A stretch of DNA of 64,000 nt from Planctomycetota bacterium. GTDB lineage: Bacteria > Planctomycetota > JAMOSO01. This document shows, piece by piece, positions 37,338 to 49,194 of this stretch (positions are counted from its first letter, which is position 1; every line of letters begins with the position of its first letter). Where the stretch lies: assembly GCA_027063065.1 (NCBI GenBank), contig JAMOSO010000050.1, positions 36,067 through 100,066 of the forward strand, in the 5' to 3' direction. The translations under genes were made by a program, and so were the position numbers. A model generated the notes under the pieces. The model was given only the letters and a program-made list of their open reading frames with translations. It did no database searches and was not told the DNA's origin.

Positions 37338-38945
37338 TTAAGCATCTTTGCCCATAGCTAGAGAAATCTTTTTATTTTCACTATCAATTGACAAAACATA
37401 CGCATTAATTTTATCACCTGGTTTTAAAGCAGATTCATCGCCACCGATTTCTGAAATATGCAACAACGCTTCTAAATCATCACCAATTTCCACAAATGCA
37501 CCAAAATTTGTAAGCTTATTAACTACACCAGTTACTTCTGTTCCAATTGGATATTTTTCTGGAATAGCGTTTAACCATGGATCTTCTTCTAATTGTTTAA
37601 CGCCTAAAGCAATACGTTTTTTCTCAATATCTACTTCTAAAACAACAGCGTCAACATTATCACCTTTTTTAAGAACTTCACCTGGATGAAAGACTTTTTT
37701 AGTCCATGACATATCACTAACATGCAATAAACCATCAATACCTTCTTCAATTTCAACAAACGCACCATAACCAGTCAAATTACGAACTCGACCACTTACT
37801 TTAGTGCCTTCTGGGTATTTGCTTACTATATTTTCCCAAGGATTTTCTTCAATTTGTTTCATTCCCAAAGAAATTTCTTCTTTTTCGACATTCACACCTA
37901 AAACAGCAACTTCGACAATATCACCTACGCTAACAACTTCTGAAGCATGTTTGATTTGTTTAGTCCATGACATTTCAGAAACGTGTACTAATCCTTCGAT
38001 ACCACTTTCAAGCATAACAAATGCACCGTAAGGAACAATATTGACAATTTTGCCACGAACAACAGCGCCAACTGGATATTTAGCTTCAGCTTCTACCCAA
38101 GGATTAGAAGATTTTTGTTTAAGACCTAAAGAAATTCTTTCGCGCTCACGATCAAAAGATAAAACTTTAACTTCAATTTTTTCATCAAGAGTAACAACTT
38201 CTGAAGGATGAGAAACTCGTCCCCAAGACATATCTGTAATGTGCAACAAGCCGTCAATACCACCTAAATCAATAAAAGCACCAAAATCTGTAATATTTTT
38301 AACTACACCTGTACGTATTTCATCAACATTAATTGTATCAAGAACTTTAGTTTTTTCTTCTGCTCTACGCTCTTCAATAAGTTGACGACGAGAAATAACA
38401 ACATTTTTTTGTTGTTCATCTATTTTTATGATTTTGGCTTCGATAGTCTTACCAATATACTCTGCAATATCGCCAATTTTACGAATATCTACTTGAGAAG
38501 CTGGTAAAAACACTGGAACACCAACATCAACAAGCAAGCCACCTTTTATTTTACGAATAACCTTACCAGTGATAACATCACCTTCATTATTTTTATCAAC
38601 TAAACGTTCCCAACCTCTAATTTTATCAGCTTTGCGTTTTGAAAGTAACAATACGCCAAACTCATCTAAAAGACCTTCAAAAACGACTTCAAATTCGTCG
38701 CCTGGTTTAACGTCTTCGTCGCCTTCCCATTCCTCTAAAGAAACAAAGCCTTCGCTTTTATAGCCGATATCTACAACAACATCATTAGAAAGAACTGTAA
38801 CGACTTTGGCTTTAACAATACTATCTACTTCAAAATCAATAGTTGATCCAGCATGAATATCTTCAATAGATTCAGTGTTAGCAAATACTTCTTCTAGTTC
38901 AGCTGAAAGCTTTTCATCGTCAAAATTAAAATTTTTAAGGTTCAT
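37338..38945 (-). CDS. rpsA: 30S ribosomal protein S1
   Basis: Binds mRNA to the 30S subunit and helps start translation. It has 535 residues from ATG 38945 (a GTG at 38951 is also possible). There are six S1 (OB-fold) domains, numbered from the GTG: about 38-106, 123-192, 208-278, 295-365, 380-450 and 465-533. The last four are the most alike, each with the G-A-F-V and G-L-[LV]-H-[IV]-S-[ED]-M-S-W pattern. The first two are diverged, as in E. coli, where they contact the ribosome. A terminator-like hairpin sits in its leader. Confidence 0.96.
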   Translation of the reverse strand: MNLKNFNFDDEKLSAELEEVFANTESIEDIHAGSTIDFEVDSIVKAKVVTVLSNDVVVDIGYKSEGFVSLEEWEGDEDVKPGDEFEVVFEGLLDEFGVLLLSKRKADKIRGWERLVDKNNEGDVITGKVIRKIKGGLLVDVGVPVFLPASQVDIRKIGDIAEYIGKTIEAKIIKIDEQQKNVVISRRQLIEERRAEEKTKVLDTINVDEIRTGVVKNITDFGAFIDLGGIDGLLHITDMSWGRVSHPSEVVTLDEKIEVKVLSFDRERERISLGLKQKSSNPWVEAEAKYPVGAVVRGKIVNIVPYGAFVMLESGIEGLVHVSEMSWTKQIKHASEVVSVGDIVEVAVLGVNVEKEEISLGMKQIEENPWENIVSKYPEGTKVSGRVRNLTGYGAFVEIEEGIDGLLHVSDMSWTKKVFHPGEVLKKGDNVDAVVLEVDIEKKRIALGVKQLEEDPWLNAIPEKYPIGTEVTGVVNKLTNFGAFVEIGDDLEALLHISEIGGDESALKPGDKINAYVLSIDSENKKISLAMGKDA

Positions 38946-38960
38946 AAACACCTAAGGGGA

Positions 38961-38985
38961 AAAAAGAAAAAGAGCTTGGAGCTCT
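38961..38985 (-). terminator. Terminator-like hairpin in the rpsA leader
   Basis: On the minus strand AGAGCT-CCA-AGCTCT is followed by TTTTTCTTTTTT and ends only about 16 bases before the rpsA ATG. It may end the tRNA-Met transcript, or act as an attenuator of rpsA. Confidence 0.6.
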
Positions 38986-39046
38986 CAAAAAAAACATTGA
39001 CCCATCCATAGGCCAATTTCATATCTGATATTGCATCAAATTAAAA

Positions 39047-39123
39047 TGGTAGTGGCACAGGGACTCGAACCCCGGACCTACGGATTATGATTCCGTCGCT
39101 CTAACCAACTGAGCTATGCCACC
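39047..39123 (-). tRNA. tRNA-Met (CAT anticodon), elongator
   Basis: A 77-base cloverleaf on the minus strand. The acceptor stem is GGTGGCA / TGCCACT with a G-U first pair, followed by A73 and an encoded CCA. The D arm is GCTCAGTTGGTTAGAGC, the anticodon stem ACGGA / TCCGT with loop ATCATAA, and the T arm has TTCGAGT. The lack of the initiator hallmarks (three G-C pairs and a 1-72 mismatch) favours the elongator. A tRNA-Ile2 (lysidine) reading is possible but less likely from the stem sequences. Confidence 0.93.
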
Positions 39124-39310
39124 ACAAGAGCGCGAAATTATATTAAGTTCATAAAAATAAACAAGTCTTTTTTTATTTTAAATATAACCGCCGCATAACA
39201 ATCAGAGCTTCATAAATAAGATTACATCACACATTGTTAATCAGTATTCGATTTGCTTATACTACAAACCGCTTGACATTAATTTAAATCATATTACCAT
39301 TTCACAACTT

Positions 39311-40207
39311 ATGAAAATTGAAACCCTTAAAATATTCTGTGATATCATTCGATTTAATAGCTTTTCTAAAGGCGCTACCGAAAACAACATCACACAATCC
39401 ATGGCATCACAAGCCATTAATAGGCTAGAAAAGCATTTTCAAACCACACTTATAGACAGATCACATAGACCTTGGCAAATTACACCCGAAGGTGAACTGT
39501 GTTATGAGCAGTCACAAGAATTACTTAAATTATACACAAAATTAGAGAACAAACTGCGTCTACTGCATAAAAAACACACAACCACCGTCCGCATAGCAAC
39601 AATATATTCTGCCGGATTAGTATATATGCGCCCGTTAATCGACGCCTACAAAACAAACAACAGTAATACTAAAACACAAGTCGAATATTTTCACCCCAAT
39701 GAAGTTTACTCTGCTATCTCTGAAAACAAAACCGACATTGGCATAGTCTCATCCTCAAAAGGCAATTATCGTGATATCGAATTTATACCATGGCTAGAAG
39801 AAGAAATGGTTGTAGCTGTCGCCCCAGACCATCCCTTTGCAAAACAACAAAAGATATCAGTTAAAGATTTGCAAAAATCGGCTTTGATTAATTTCGATCC
39901 AGAACTCAGTATACGACGTAGCATCAGAAAATACTTCAAACTACATAATCTTCAGGTCAAAACAGAAATGCATTTTGACAATGTAGAATCAATTAAACGA
40001 GCTGTCGAAATCAGCACAGGATTTGCATTGTTACCTAAACCATGCCTTAAAAGAGAAATTAAATCTGGCACACTTGTAATCATCCCTGTACAAGAGCGTA
40101 CTTTTAATCGAGAACTTTTTATTATACATCGCAAAACCAAACAATTATTACCTAGTGTAAAACAACTTATTAATTTAATGCAACAAATGCAAAAACAAGA
40201 TTTTTAA
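39311..40207 (+). CDS. LysR-family transcriptional regulator
   Basis: A 298-residue LTTR with an N-terminal winged helix-turn-helix (residues 1-60: FNSFSKGATENNITQSMASQAINRLEKHF) and a C-terminal periplasmic-binding-like effector domain (from ~90; VRIATIYSAGL, GIVSSSKG, MVVAVAPDHPFA). It lies 39 bases upstream of gltB on the same strand. In Bacillus a LysR protein, GltC, activates gltAB from a divergent position. Control of gltBD here is inferred from the neighbour only. Confidence 0.93.
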   Translation: MKIETLKIFCDIIRFNSFSKGATENNITQSMASQAINRLEKHFQTTLIDRSHRPWQITPEGELCYEQSQELLKLYTKLENKLRLLHKKHTTTVRIATIYSAGLVYMRPLIDAYKTNNSNTKTQVEYFHPNEVYSAISENKTDIGIVSSSKGNYRDIEFIPWLEEEMVVAVAPDHPFAKQQKISVKDLQKSALINFDPELSIRRSIRKYFKLHNLQVKTEMHFDNVESIKRAVEISTGFALLPKPCLKREIKSGTLVIIPVQERTFNRELFIIHRKTKQLLPSVKQLINLMQQMQKQDF

Positions 40208-40246
40208 TCTGTGTAAACAGATTTATTTTTAAAGGAGTTATATTTT

Positions 40247-43200
40247 ATGGCAAACAACGGCATGCCAAACAAGCAAGGTCTTTACGACCCAAGCTACGAA
40301 CACGACAATTGTGGTGTTGGTTTTTTAGTAAATATCAAAGGCAAAAAAAGCCACGATATAGTTAAAAATTCTTTAATAGCACTGGATAGACTCGAACATC
40401 GCGGGGCTACAGGCTGTGAATCCAACTCTGGAGACGGCGCTGGTATCATGCTGCAAATTCCTCACGAGTTCTTTCTAAAAGTCTGTCCAGAACATAATAT
40501 AGAATTGCCTGAACCGGGAGAATATGCTGTAGGTATGGTGTATTTACCTCAAAACTCATGGGATAGAGACGCTGTAGAAAAAATTATAGAACGCTTAATT
40601 CGCAAAGAATACCAATCACTATTAGGATGGCGTACCGTACCCACAAACAACGAAGACTTAGGCAAAAGCGCCACTCGCCATGAACCGTATATGCGTCAGG
40701 TTTTTGTTAAAAAAAATAAAAACATTAAAAATTCAATTGAATTTGAACGCGCGTTATATTTAATCCGTCGCCAAGCAGAAACAGAAATACGCAACTCAAC
40801 TATCTCAGAACGCTCTTACTTTTATATGTCTAGCTTCTCAAGTAACACCATTGTCTACAAAGGGCAACTAATCGGTGGTACACAAGTAAAAAATTACTAC
40901 CCTGATTTATCCGATGAAGATTTTAAATCTGCATTAGCAATGGTGCATTCAAGATTTTCAACCAACACATTCCCTTCATGGGAACGCGCCCATCCAAATC
41001 GTTTTATCGTACACAATGGTGAAATTAATACCATTCGCGGCAATGTAAATTATATGAAAGCTCGTGAATCGTTAATGGAAGACATCGAAGCATGGGACGA
41101 AGAAGATACAGAAAAATTATTACCCATCATCGATGATTTAGGCTCTGATTCCGCACGTTTTGACAACACTTTTGAATTTTTTGTACTAGCTGGGTATTCG
41201 CTAGAACACGCCTTAATGATGATGATTCCAGAACCTTGGGACAAGCACAAAAGTATGGATCCAGAACGCAAAGCCTTTTATCAATACCATAGTTGTTTAA
41301 TGGAGCCTTGGGACGGCCCTGCTTCAATAGCGGTAAGTGATGGTAAAAAAATATGCGCTGTTTTAGATCGTAACGGATTACGCCCAAGCCGTTATTATGT
41401 AACAAAAGACGATATGCTAGTTATGGCATCAGAAGTTGGTGTTGTAGATATTGAGCCAGACAACATAGCCTACAAAGGTCGCCTTGAACCTGGACGTATG
41501 TTTATGGTCGATACCGAAAAAGGCGAAATAATTCAAGACGATGAATTAAAAAAACAAGTTTGCTCTCAACGCCCTTACAAAGAATGGATAGAAAAAAACA
41601 TTTTAGACGTAGATACTTTAGAAGACAAAGCTACAAAAGCAGCCTACGATCACGATGAAGCAATAGTTAGAATGAAAGCCTTTGGTTTTAGTTACGAATT
41701 AATCAACACCATACTAGCACCAATGGCAACTGACGGTAAAGAAGCCTCTGGCGCAATGGGCGACGACACTCCTCACGCTGTATTAAGTGATAAACCAGTT
41801 TTGCTTTACAACTATTTTAGACAATTATTTGCTCAAGTAACCAACCCACCGTTGGATGCAATACGCGAAGAAATTGTAACATCTACAACTACCTACTTAG
41901 GTGCAGAAGCCAACCCCGTACATCCAAGTGAAGCAAATTGCCATCGTATAAAATTTAATACACCCATTATCAGTGATGATGCAATTGCTAAAATACGCAA
42001 CATTAAGCATCCTCACTTTAGCAGTGCCACATTATCTATTTTATTTAATACTGCAGACGGTAGACGCGGAGTGCGATCAGCCATCAAAGAACTATATAAA
42101 CAAGCCGATGAAGAAATTGCCAAAGGCACTAATATTTTAATTTTAAGCGATAGAGGCTTTGCCAAAGACAGAGCTGGCATACCTGCATTATTGGCGGCAT
42201 CTGGCTTACATCAACACTTGGTAAAAAATGGCACACGAACTCGCGTGGGCTTAGTCGTCGAATCCGCCGAACCACGCGAAATACATCACCTTGCTTGTTT
42301 AATTGGTTTTGGCGTTGATTTAGTTAATCCATACCTTGCCTTTGAAGCACTAGAAGACATGATTGAAACCAATGTCATTAAAGATATCGATCATCAAACA
42401 GCTATCAAAAACTATATTAAAGCCGCCACTAATGGTATTGTTAAAGTAATGTCTAAAGTGGGCATCTCTACTATACAGTCTTACCGTGGCGCACAAATAT
42501 TTGAAGCTCTTGGACTAAGTTCAAATATTATTGAACGATATTTTACAGGCACTGCAAGTCGTATCGAAGGTGCCGGTTTAACTGTCTTAAGCGAAGAAGT
42601 TATCAGACGCCACAACTTAGCTTATGCACCTAGACAAGCATGGAGAACTACCTTAGAAACAGGTGGCAGATTTAAGTGGCGTGCAGATGGCGAAAGACAT
42701 CTATTTAGTCCATCAGCCATCACCAAACTACAATATGCCACACGCACTGGTGATTATGATATTTATAAAGAATATGCATCAATTATAAATGACCAAGATA
42801 AAAAACTGTGTACTTTGCGTGGTTTATTTAAATTTAAATTCCGAAGTCAAAGCATACCAATCGACGAGGTAGAATCCGTTGAATCTATTGTAAAACGCTT
42901 TAAAACAGGTGCTATGTCTTACGGTTCAATATCAGAAGAAACCCACGAGTCATTAGCTATAGCTATGAACAAACTAGGTGGACGATCCAATACTGGCGAA
43001 GGCGGAGAAAATCCTAAACGATTCACACCTGATGCCAATGGAGATTCAAGACGCTCAGCCATTAAACAGGTTGCATCTGGACGCTTTGGCGTAAGCAGTC
43101 ATTACTTGGTAAATGCCGATGAAATACAAATTAAAATGGCGCAAGGGGCTAAACCCGGTGAAGGAGGACAATTACCCGGCTCTAAAGTTTATCCATGGAT

Positions 43201-44827
43201 TGCCAAAACACGTGGCACAACAGCTGGCGTAGGCTTGATTTCACCCCCGCCTCACCATGATATATACTCTATTGAAGACATGGCAGAATTAATCCACGAT
43301 TTAAAAAACGCCAATAATCAAGCGCGTATATGTGTTAAACTGGTTTCAGAAGTTGGTGTAGGAACAATCGCTGCTGGAGTTACCAAAGGTAAAGCTGATG
43401 TAGTCTTAATCTCTGGTAGTGATGGCGGCACAGGCTCTTCACCTTTAACTTCAATCAAATATGCTGGCCTACCTTGGGAGCTTGGTTTAGCCGAGACACA
43501 CCAAACTTTAATGTTAAATAATTTACGCAGTCGCATTACAGTTGAAACAGATGGCCAACTTAAAACAGGGCGAGACGTAGTAATTGCCGCCCTTTTAGGT
43601 GCTGAAGAATTTGGTTTTGCAACTGCCCCAATGGTTGTACTAGGTTGCGTAATGATGAGAGTATGTCATAAAAATACTTGCCCTGTAGGAGTTGCAACTC
43701 AAAATCCAGAATTGCGCAAACGTTTTAATGGCAATCCTGATCATGTCGTTAATTATTTTCATTTTATCGCCCAGGAAGTACGCGAATATATGGCAAAACT
43801 AGGCTTTAGAACCATCGATGAAATGATTGGACGTTCCGACCTTATCAATCCTGACAATGCCAGTGAACACTGGAAAGCCGCTGGATTAGATATAAGTAAT
43901 ATCTTACATAGACCAGATGTTAGCGATGAGGTTGGTTCTTACAAACAAAGCGAACAGTACCACGGTTTAGATAAATCGCTAGACAGCCGAGTATTAGTTG
44001 AGCTTTGTCAACCTGCTATTAAAAAAGGCAAACCAATTGAGGCCAATCTATACATCAATAATACTGATCGTGTAGTAGGAACCCAAGTCGGCGCAGAAAT
44101 ATCACGTAAATACGGTGCTGAAGGCTTGCCAGAAGACACTATAAAACTGAAATTTGAAGGACATGCAGGACAGTCCTTTGGCGCTTTTTGTCCTAAGGGA
44201 ATGAGTATGCGCGTTGAGGGAGATACTAATGATTACTTAGGTAAAGGTCTTTCTGGCGCAAAATTAATTGTACATCCTCATAGAGATTCAGACTTAGTTA
44301 GCCATAAAAATATTGTAACAGGCAATGTTACTTTATATGGAGCAACCTCAGGCGAAGCCTATATTAGCGGAATTGCCGGCGAACGCTTTTGTGTGCGTAA
44401 CTCTGGTGCTACTGCCGTTGTAGAAGGTATCGGCGATCACGGTTGCGAATATATGACAGGAGGTCGAGTAGTTGTGCTAGGTCCATGTGGACGTAATTTT
44501 GGTGCTGGCATGAGTGGTGGATATGCTTATATTTACGATGAAGACGGAACTTTTGCTAACGAAACCAATACTGAATTAATAGACCTAGAAAAACTTATTG
44601 ACGAAAAAGATATTGAAGAATTAAAAGAAATTATTCAAAAACATATTAAATATACCAAAAGTAAAATTGCTTCTGAAATCTTAGAAAATTGGGAAGCAAA
44701 TCAAAGCAAATTTATAAAAGTAATGCCCATGGCTTACAAACGTATGTTAAAAGCATTTGAAACTGTTCGCGCCGAAGGCGTACCAGAAAAAGATGTTGAG
44801 CTTGTGGCCTTTGAGCGTTTCGCATAA
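40247..44827 (+). CDS. gltB: Glutamate synthase large subunit
   Basis: Transfers the amide of glutamine to 2-oxoglutarate, the main route of ammonia assimilation with glutamine synthetase. It has 1526 residues. A 21-residue propeptide precedes the catalytic Cys22 of the class II amidotransferase domain (NCGVGFLV). The central and FMN-binding domains follow, with [10 protein letters not shown] and the loop [12 protein letters not shown]. The 3Fe-4S cysteines are in [15 protein letters not shown] (near 1134-1150). The C-terminal beta-helix (GXGXG) domain runs from about 1250. AAAGGAG supports the ATG. gltD follows after 10 bases. Confidence 0.97.
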   Translation: MANNGMPNKQGLYDPSYEHDNCGVGFLVNIKGKKSHDIVKNSLIALDRLEHRGATGCESNSGDGAGIMLQIPHEFFLKVCPEHNIELPEPGEYAVGMVYLPQNSWDRDAVEKIIERLIRKEYQSLLGWRTVPTNNEDLGKSATRHEPYMRQVFVKKNKNIKNSIEFERALYLIRRQAETEIRNSTISERSYFYMSSFSSNTIVYKGQLIGGTQVKNYYPDLSDEDFKSALAMVHSRFSTNTFPSWERAHPNRFIVHNGEINTIRGNVNYMKARESLMEDIEAWDEEDTEKLLPIIDDLGSDSARFDNTFEFFVLAGYSLEHALMMMIPEPWDKHKSMDPERKAFYQYHSCLMEPWDGPASIAVSDGKKICAVLDRNGLRPSRYYVTKDDMLVMASEVGVVDIEPDNIAYKGRLEPGRMFMVDTEKGEIIQDDELKKQVCSQRPYKEWIEKNILDVDTLEDKATKAAYDHDEAIVRMKAFGFSYELINTILAPMATDGKEASGAMGDDTPHAVLSDKPVLLYNYFRQLFAQVTNPPLDAIREEIVTSTTTYLGAEANPVHPSEANCHRIKFNTPIISDDAIAKIRNIKHPHFSSATLSILFNTADGRRGVRSAIKELYKQADEEIAKGTNILILSDRGFAKDRAGIPALLAASGLHQHLVKNGTRTRVGLVVESAEPREIHHLACLIGFGVDLVNPYLAFEALEDMIETNVIKDIDHQTAIKNYIKAATNGIVKVMSKVGISTIQSYRGAQIFEALGLSSNIIERYFTGTASRIEGAGLTVLSEEVIRRHNLAYAPRQAWRTTLETGGRFKWRADGERHLFSPSAITKLQYATRTGDYDIYKEYASIINDQDKKLCTLRGLFKFKFRSQSIPIDEVESVESIVKRFKTGAMSYGSISEETHESLAIAMNKLGGRSNTGEGGENPKRFTPDANGDSRRSAIKQVASGRFGVSSHYLVNADEIQIKMAQGAKPGEGGQLPGSKVYPWIAKTRGTTAGVGLISPPPHHDIYSIEDMAELIHDLKNANNQARICVKLVSEVGVGTIAAGVTKGKADVVLISGSDGGTGSSPLTSIKYAGLPWELGLAETHQTLMLNNLRSRITVETDGQLKTGRDVVIAALLGAEEFGFATAPMVVLGCVMMRVCHKNTCPVGVATQNPELRKRFNGNPDHVVNYFHFIAQEVREYMAKLGFRTIDEMIGRSDLINPDNASEHWKAAGLDISNILHRPDVSDEVGSYKQSEQYHGLDKSLDSRVLVELCQPAIKKGKPIEANLYINNTDRVVGTQVGAEISRKYGAEGLPEDTIKLKFEGHAGQSFGAFCPKGMSMRVEGDTNDYLGKGLSGAKLIVHPHRDSDLVSHKNIVTGNVTLYGATSGEAYISGIAGERFCVRNSGATAVVEGIGDHGCEYMTGGRVVVLGPCGRNFGAGMSGGYAYIYDEDGTFANETNTELIDLEKLIDEKDIEELKEIIQKHIKYTKSKIASEILENWEANQSKFIKVMPMAYKRMLKAFETVRAEGVPEKDVELVAFERFA

Positions 44828-44837
44828 GGAGAATGAA

Positions 44838-46346
44838 ATGGGAAAACCAACTGGATTTATAGAATTTCAACGTCAATTACCAGAAGATCGCGCTCCAAAG
44901 GAACGCATCAAAGACTGGAAAGAATTTCATCTGCACTTAAGCGATGAAGAGATTCAAAAACAAGGCGCACGCTGTATGGATTGCGGCATTCCTTTTTGTC
45001 ATACAGGTATGAATATTGCGGGGGCAGCCTCTGGGTGTCCACTCAATAACTTAATACCTGATTGGAATGATTTAGTTTATCGCAACGAATGGAAAGATGC
45101 ATATATGCGTTTAAGACGCACAAATAACTTTCCTGAATTTACAGGACGTGTATGTCCAGCGCCATGCGAAGGCGCATGCACTGTCGGTATTAATTTACCG
45201 CCTGTTACTATTAAAAATCACGAAGTAACAATATCTGATAAAGCTTGGGAAGAAGAAAGAGTTCATCCTCATCCTCCAGAAATACGCACCAATAAAAAAG
45301 TAGCAATTGTTGGCTCTGGTCCTGCGGGATTAGCCGCAGCCGATCAACTAAATCAAGCAGGCCATATTGTAACCGTCTTTGAACGCTCCGATCGACCAGG
45401 CGGATTGCTAATGTATGGCATTCCTAATATGAAATTAGATAAGCGTGATGTAGTGCAACGCCGCACACGCTTAATGGCACAAGAAGGTGTTAAATTTATT
45501 ACTAATTGTGAAGTAGGCGTTGACTATAGCGTCGAAAAATTAAAAGAAGAATTTGACGCTATTATTTTAACTATTGGCTCTACCAAAGGTCGAGATTTAC
45601 CAATTGAAGGCCGCGATTTAAAAGGCGTACACTACGCTATGGAATTTTTAGCCAAAAATACAAAAAGCCTTTTAGATAGCGAATTAAACGATAACAATTA
45701 TATATCTGCTAAAGATAAAAATGTAGTTGTAATTGGTGGTGGCGATACAGGTACAGATTGCGTAGCTACAAGCATTCGCCATCAATGTAGTTCGTTGCGT
45801 CAACTAGAAATTATGCCTGAGAGCCCTAAAACGCGTAGCAAAAATAACCCTTGGCCAGAATATCCAAAAGTATTAAAAGTTGACTATGGACAGGAAGAAG
45901 CTACAGCCGTATTTGGTTCTGATCCACGCGAATACGAAACTATGACTCAAAAATTTGTAGGCGACGAAGACGGCAACCTTAAAGAAATTCACACTGTACA
46001 AGTAAAATGGAATTTTCCTGCCAATGGCGGACGACCAACTCCAGAGCCAATACCTGGCACTGAAAAAGTAAAACCAGCCGATTTAGCTTTATTGGCAATG
46101 GGATTTTTAGGTCCAGAAGATCAGCTTTTAGAAAAACTAGGTGTAGATCGTGACCAACGCTCTAACATTAAAGCGGATTATGGTGCTTTTACCACAAGTG
46201 TTGCAGGGGTTTTTGCCGCTGGAGACTCAAGACGTGGACAAAGCCTTGTTGTATGGGCCATCAATGAAGGACGTGCAGTAGCTAAAGCCTGCGATACTTA
46301 TCTTATGGGTTCTTCAGATTTAACTGGTTACACACAAAATTATTAA
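44838..46346 (+). CDS. gltD: Glutamate synthase small subunit
   Basis: Supplies electrons from NADPH to GltB through FAD and two 4Fe-4S clusters. It has 502 residues from ATG 44838, set by TAAGGAG 6 bases upstream; longer frames would overlap gltB. The cluster cysteines are in [10 protein letters not shown] and CPLNN (about 46-72) and CPAPCEGAC (about 105-113). The FAD-binding motif [10 protein letters not shown] (near 154) and the NAD(P)-binding GGGDTGTD follow, with the second FAD motif [10 protein letters not shown] near the C-terminus. A strong terminator follows. Confidence 0.97.
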   Translation: MGKPTGFIEFQRQLPEDRAPKERIKDWKEFHLHLSDEEIQKQGARCMDCGIPFCHTGMNIAGAASGCPLNNLIPDWNDLVYRNEWKDAYMRLRRTNNFPEFTGRVCPAPCEGACTVGINLPPVTIKNHEVTISDKAWEEERVHPHPPEIRTNKKVAIVGSGPAGLAAADQLNQAGHIVTVFERSDRPGGLLMYGIPNMKLDKRDVVQRRTRLMAQEGVKFITNCEVGVDYSVEKLKEEFDAIILTIGSTKGRDLPIEGRDLKGVHYAMEFLAKNTKSLLDSELNDNNYISAKDKNVVVIGGGDTGTDCVATSIRHQCSSLRQLEIMPESPKTRSKNNPWPEYPKVLKVDYGQEEATAVFGSDPREYETMTQKFVGDEDGNLKEIHTVQVKWNFPANGGRPTPEPIPGTEKVKPADLALLAMGFLGPEDQLLEKLGVDRDQRSNIKADYGAFTTSVAGVFAAGDSRRGQSLVVWAINEGRAVAKACDTYLMGSSDLTGYTQNY

Positions 46347-46363
46347 TTTAATTAATTACTATT

Positions 46364-46392
46364 AAAAAAGCCTGCTTTTAGCAGGCTTTTTT
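46364..46392. terminator. Bidirectional terminator after gltD
   Basis: AAAAAAGCCTGC / GCAGGCTTTTTT with a TTTTA loop, perfect and flanked by A and T tracts. It serves gltD and the convergent rhodanese gene. Confidence 0.92.
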
Positions 46393-46412
46393 AATGAGAT
46401 AAATAACTAATA

Positions 46413-46961
46413 TTATTTATATATCAACTTTGAGTTTATATGATAAGTCCAAGGCAAACCTTCATTACGCCACCCACCTAGTTTGCGTTGACCGTTAAAA
46501 ATACTATTTACGTTTTTGACCTTACCGCCTTCAAAACCGCCTAACATATTAAACAATTTTGATTTATCCCATCCAGTCTTAAGCAATGCAGCATAAGCCT
46601 TAGCACTTCTTTTGCCACTGCGACACATCACAATTAAAGTATCAGTTTTAATATCAAAACGGGACATAACAGCTTTTACAAAATCAGCATTTAATTGCTT
46701 AGTGTATTTTTTACCTGAAAACTTATTAGTCCAAAACATATAAGGAATATTGTATGCGCCTACTGAATGACCAACCACTTGATACTCGGGTCTTGTTCTT
46801 ACATCAATTATAAATGTATGCTTAGAATTTTGCTTAACCTTTTGCAAGGCTTGACTAGGTGTAATATTTGCACCTTGAACTTTAACCGAATAATTAAACC
46901 CATCGGCTAAAGCTACAGCCGTCAACAATGATAAAAACATACATAATACACTTTTCTTCAT
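46413..46961 (-). CDS. Secreted rhodanese-like protein
   Basis: A 182-residue single-domain rhodanese with a signal peptide ending near residue 19 (AVALADG). The domain runs from about 30, with FIIDVRTRPEYQVVGHSVGAYNIP, and the catalytic loop CRSGKRS (near 113-119), so the active cysteine is present. A distinctive C-terminal segment GGWRNEGLPWTY follows. Periplasmic sulfur transfer is likely; the partner is unknown. GGGAG supports the start. The operon relation to leuD (20 bases upstream) suggests co-transcription. Confidence 0.88.
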   Translation of the reverse strand: MKKSVLCMFLSLLTAVALADGFNYSVKVQGANITPSQALQKVKQNSKHTFIIDVRTRPEYQVVGHSVGAYNIPYMFWTNKFSGKKYTKQLNADFVKAVMSRFDIKTDTLIVMCRSGKRSAKAYAALLKTGWDKSKLFNMLGGFEGGKVKNVNSIFNGQRKLGGWRNEGLPWTYHINSKLIYK

Positions 46962-46981
46962 AGTTACTCCCTTTTAATAAA

Positions 46982-47590
46982 TTATTCAGCAAAATTATTT
47001 ATATATGGCAATGATTTGGCTTTTTCGGCAACCTTGTCAGCATTTACCAATAAACCTGCTCTAGCGTTCCAACTGCCATCCATAAACTGTCCTCGAGGAC
47101 CATCGGCCAAAATTAAATTTAGTTTCAAATCACCCATAGTCAAAGTTTTATTTTCAATGCTTAGTTCTATTTCTTGAGATGGATTTGCCTCTATCGCTGT
47201 TAAAAGTTTCTCAGCACCCTTATGATCGATTTTAAAACAAGGCACACCTAAAGACACACAGTTACCAAAGAAAATTTCAGAATAACTTTCTGCCACAATA
47301 GCCTTAATGCCCCACCTTACTAAAGCTTGCGGAGCATGTTCGCGGCTCGAACCACAACCAAAATTAGAATTAGACACCAAAATACTACCATTTTGATATA
47401 CAGGCATTCTAAATGGGTGTTCTTCGCCTTTCTCTTTTAAAGCAGCTATATCATCGGCAAAGGCATTTTCACCAAGGCCATCAAAAGTTACGCATTTTAA
47501 AAAACGGGCGGGTATAATCCTATCCGTGTCAATATCATTACCTCGCAAAGGTACACCACTGCCTTTTACTGTTTTAATTTCAACTATCAT
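46982..47590 (-). CDS. leuD: 3-isopropylmalate dehydratase small subunit
   Basis: Forms the swivelling domain of isopropylmalate isomerase in leucine synthesis. It has 202 residues, with [15 protein letters not shown] (residues 18-32), [12 protein letters not shown] (near 74) and [10 protein letters not shown]. It overlaps leuC by four bases (ATGA), which ensures balanced translation. AGGGAG within the end of leuC supports the ATG. Confidence 0.96.
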   Translation of the reverse strand: MIVEIKTVKGSGVPLRGNDIDTDRIIPARFLKCVTFDGLGENAFADDIAALKEKGEEHPFRMPVYQNGSILVSNSNFGCGSSREHAPQALVRWGIKAIVAESYSEIFFGNCVSLGVPCFKIDHKGAEKLLTAIEANPSQEIELSIENKTLTMGDLKLNLILADGPRGQFMDGSWNARAGLLVNADKVAEKAKSLPYINNFAE

Positions 47591-48993
47591 AGGTACTCCC
47601 TTATATCTGCTACTTTGCCTTCTAGGGCAGCTACTGCCACCATTGCTGGACTCATCAATAATGTACGGCCAGTTGTCGAACCTTGACGACCTTTAAAATT
47701 ACGATTAGAAGTTGATGCCGCTATCTCACGACCTTTTAATTTGTCGGGATTCATAGCTAAACACATAGAACATCCAGCTTGACGCCATTCAAAACCTGCG
47801 TCTGTAAATATTTTATCTAAACCTTTTGCCTCGGCTTCTTTTTGCATCTGTTGCGACCCTGGCACAGCAATAGCCCTAATACCTGAGGCTATCTTTTTAC
47901 CTTTTAAAATGTCGGCGGCAATTTCAAAATCACTGATGCGTCCATTAGTGCAAGAGCCTATAAAACACACATCAATATCAACACCTTTAATGTCTTGTCC
48001 CTCTTTAAAACCCATATATTCATAAGCTTCGGATAAAACTAAATGTTCACTTTCATCAAAACTTGTAATTGCTGGTAATTTTTCATCAATTTTAACACTT
48101 TGAGCAGGTGTAATGCCCCAAGTTACATATGGATCAATATCGGCACCATCAATAATTACAATATCGTCAAACTCAGCATCTGCATCACTTGCTATGCTAT
48201 TCCAATAGGCTACTGCCCTATCCCAAGCATCACCCTTAGGACTATATGGTAAATCTTTTAAATAATCATAGGTCGTTTGATCTGGATTAATATAACCACA
48301 ACGAGCACCGCCTTCTATTGCCATATTGCAAATAGTCATACGCTCTTCCATGCTCATATTCTCAATCATCTCACCGCAAAATTCATAAGCGTAACCAACA
48401 CCACCTTGTACACCAAGTTTATTGATATAAGCTAAGGCAACATCTTTGGCGTAAACACCTTTTTTCATCTTGCCAGTAAATTCAATTTTACGAACCTTTA
48501 GCTTACTTGCTGCCATTGTTTGGGTAGCCAAAACATCAGCAACTTGTGATGTTCCAATACCAAATGCAATGGCTCCAAAAGCTCCGTGAGTAGCTGTGTG
48601 AGAGTCTCCACAAGCTATTGTCATACCTGGTTGAGTAACGCCCTGCTCTGGCATTACAACATGAATTACACCCTGTTGACCTTTTTCTGGACCAAAAAAT
48701 GTTATGCCATTTTCAGCAGAGTTTTTTTCGATATGGGTAAACATTTCTTCACTAATCTTATCTTGCAAAGGGCGTTGACGAGCCTCAATAGTCGTTGGGA
48801 TAATATGATCTACTGTTGTAAAAGTCCGCTCTGGATAAGCAACTTTTAATCCATTTTCACGCAACATGGCAAAAGCCTGAGGTGAAGTTACTTCATGACA
48901 CATATGTAAACCAATAAATAATTGATCCTGACCCGAAGGCAATTGACCAACCACATGGCTATCATATAACTTATGGTACAAATTCTGTCCCAT
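47587..48993 (-). CDS. leuC: 3-isopropylmalate dehydratase large subunit
   Basis: Aconitase-family 4Fe-4S enzyme that isomerises 2- to 3-isopropylmalate with LeuD. It has 468 residues, normal for the bacterial type. The cluster cysteines lie in FIGSCTNGR (near 345) and [14 protein letters not shown] (near 407). The early motifs DHIIPT and [20 protein letters not shown] are typical. AGGAG precedes ATG 48993. leuA and leuB are not in the window. No leader peptide or T-box was found upstream. Confidence 0.97.
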   Translation of the reverse strand: MGQNLYHKLYDSHVVGQLPSGQDQLFIGLHMCHEVTSPQAFAMLRENGLKVAYPERTFTTVDHIIPTTIEARQRPLQDKISEEMFTHIEKNSAENGITFFGPEKGQQGVIHVVMPEQGVTQPGMTIACGDSHTATHGAFGAIAFGIGTSQVADVLATQTMAASKLKVRKIEFTGKMKKGVYAKDVALAYINKLGVQGGVGYAYEFCGEMIENMSMEERMTICNMAIEGGARCGYINPDQTTYDYLKDLPYSPKGDAWDRAVAYWNSIASDADAEFDDIVIIDGADIDPYVTWGITPAQSVKIDEKLPAITSFDESEHLVLSEAYEYMGFKEGQDIKGVDIDVCFIGSCTNGRISDFEIAADILKGKKIASGIRAIAVPGSQQMQKEAEAKGLDKIFTDAGFEWRQAGCSMCLAMNPDKLKGREIAASTSNRNFKGRQGSTTGRTLLMSPAMVAVAALEGKVADIREYL

Positions 48994-49194
48994 GGTACTC
49001 CTAAAAAAATAAAAGGAAATTTAAACAAGTTAAACAAATATTATAAAGATTTAAATGTATAGTTACAAATATAGAGACGATAAGTTATATAAAATAAATC
49101 CCCTCATTTATGATTCGCAAAGACACACAGGAAAAAACACCACGAACAATCTGATATTTTACAAGTCTATAGGCAAATGCTACTTCAACGCTTT

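Noticed and set aside
48994-49194. Leucine leader peptide or T-box before leuC
   Set aside because: No run of Leu codons with a following terminator and no T-box core sequence is visible.
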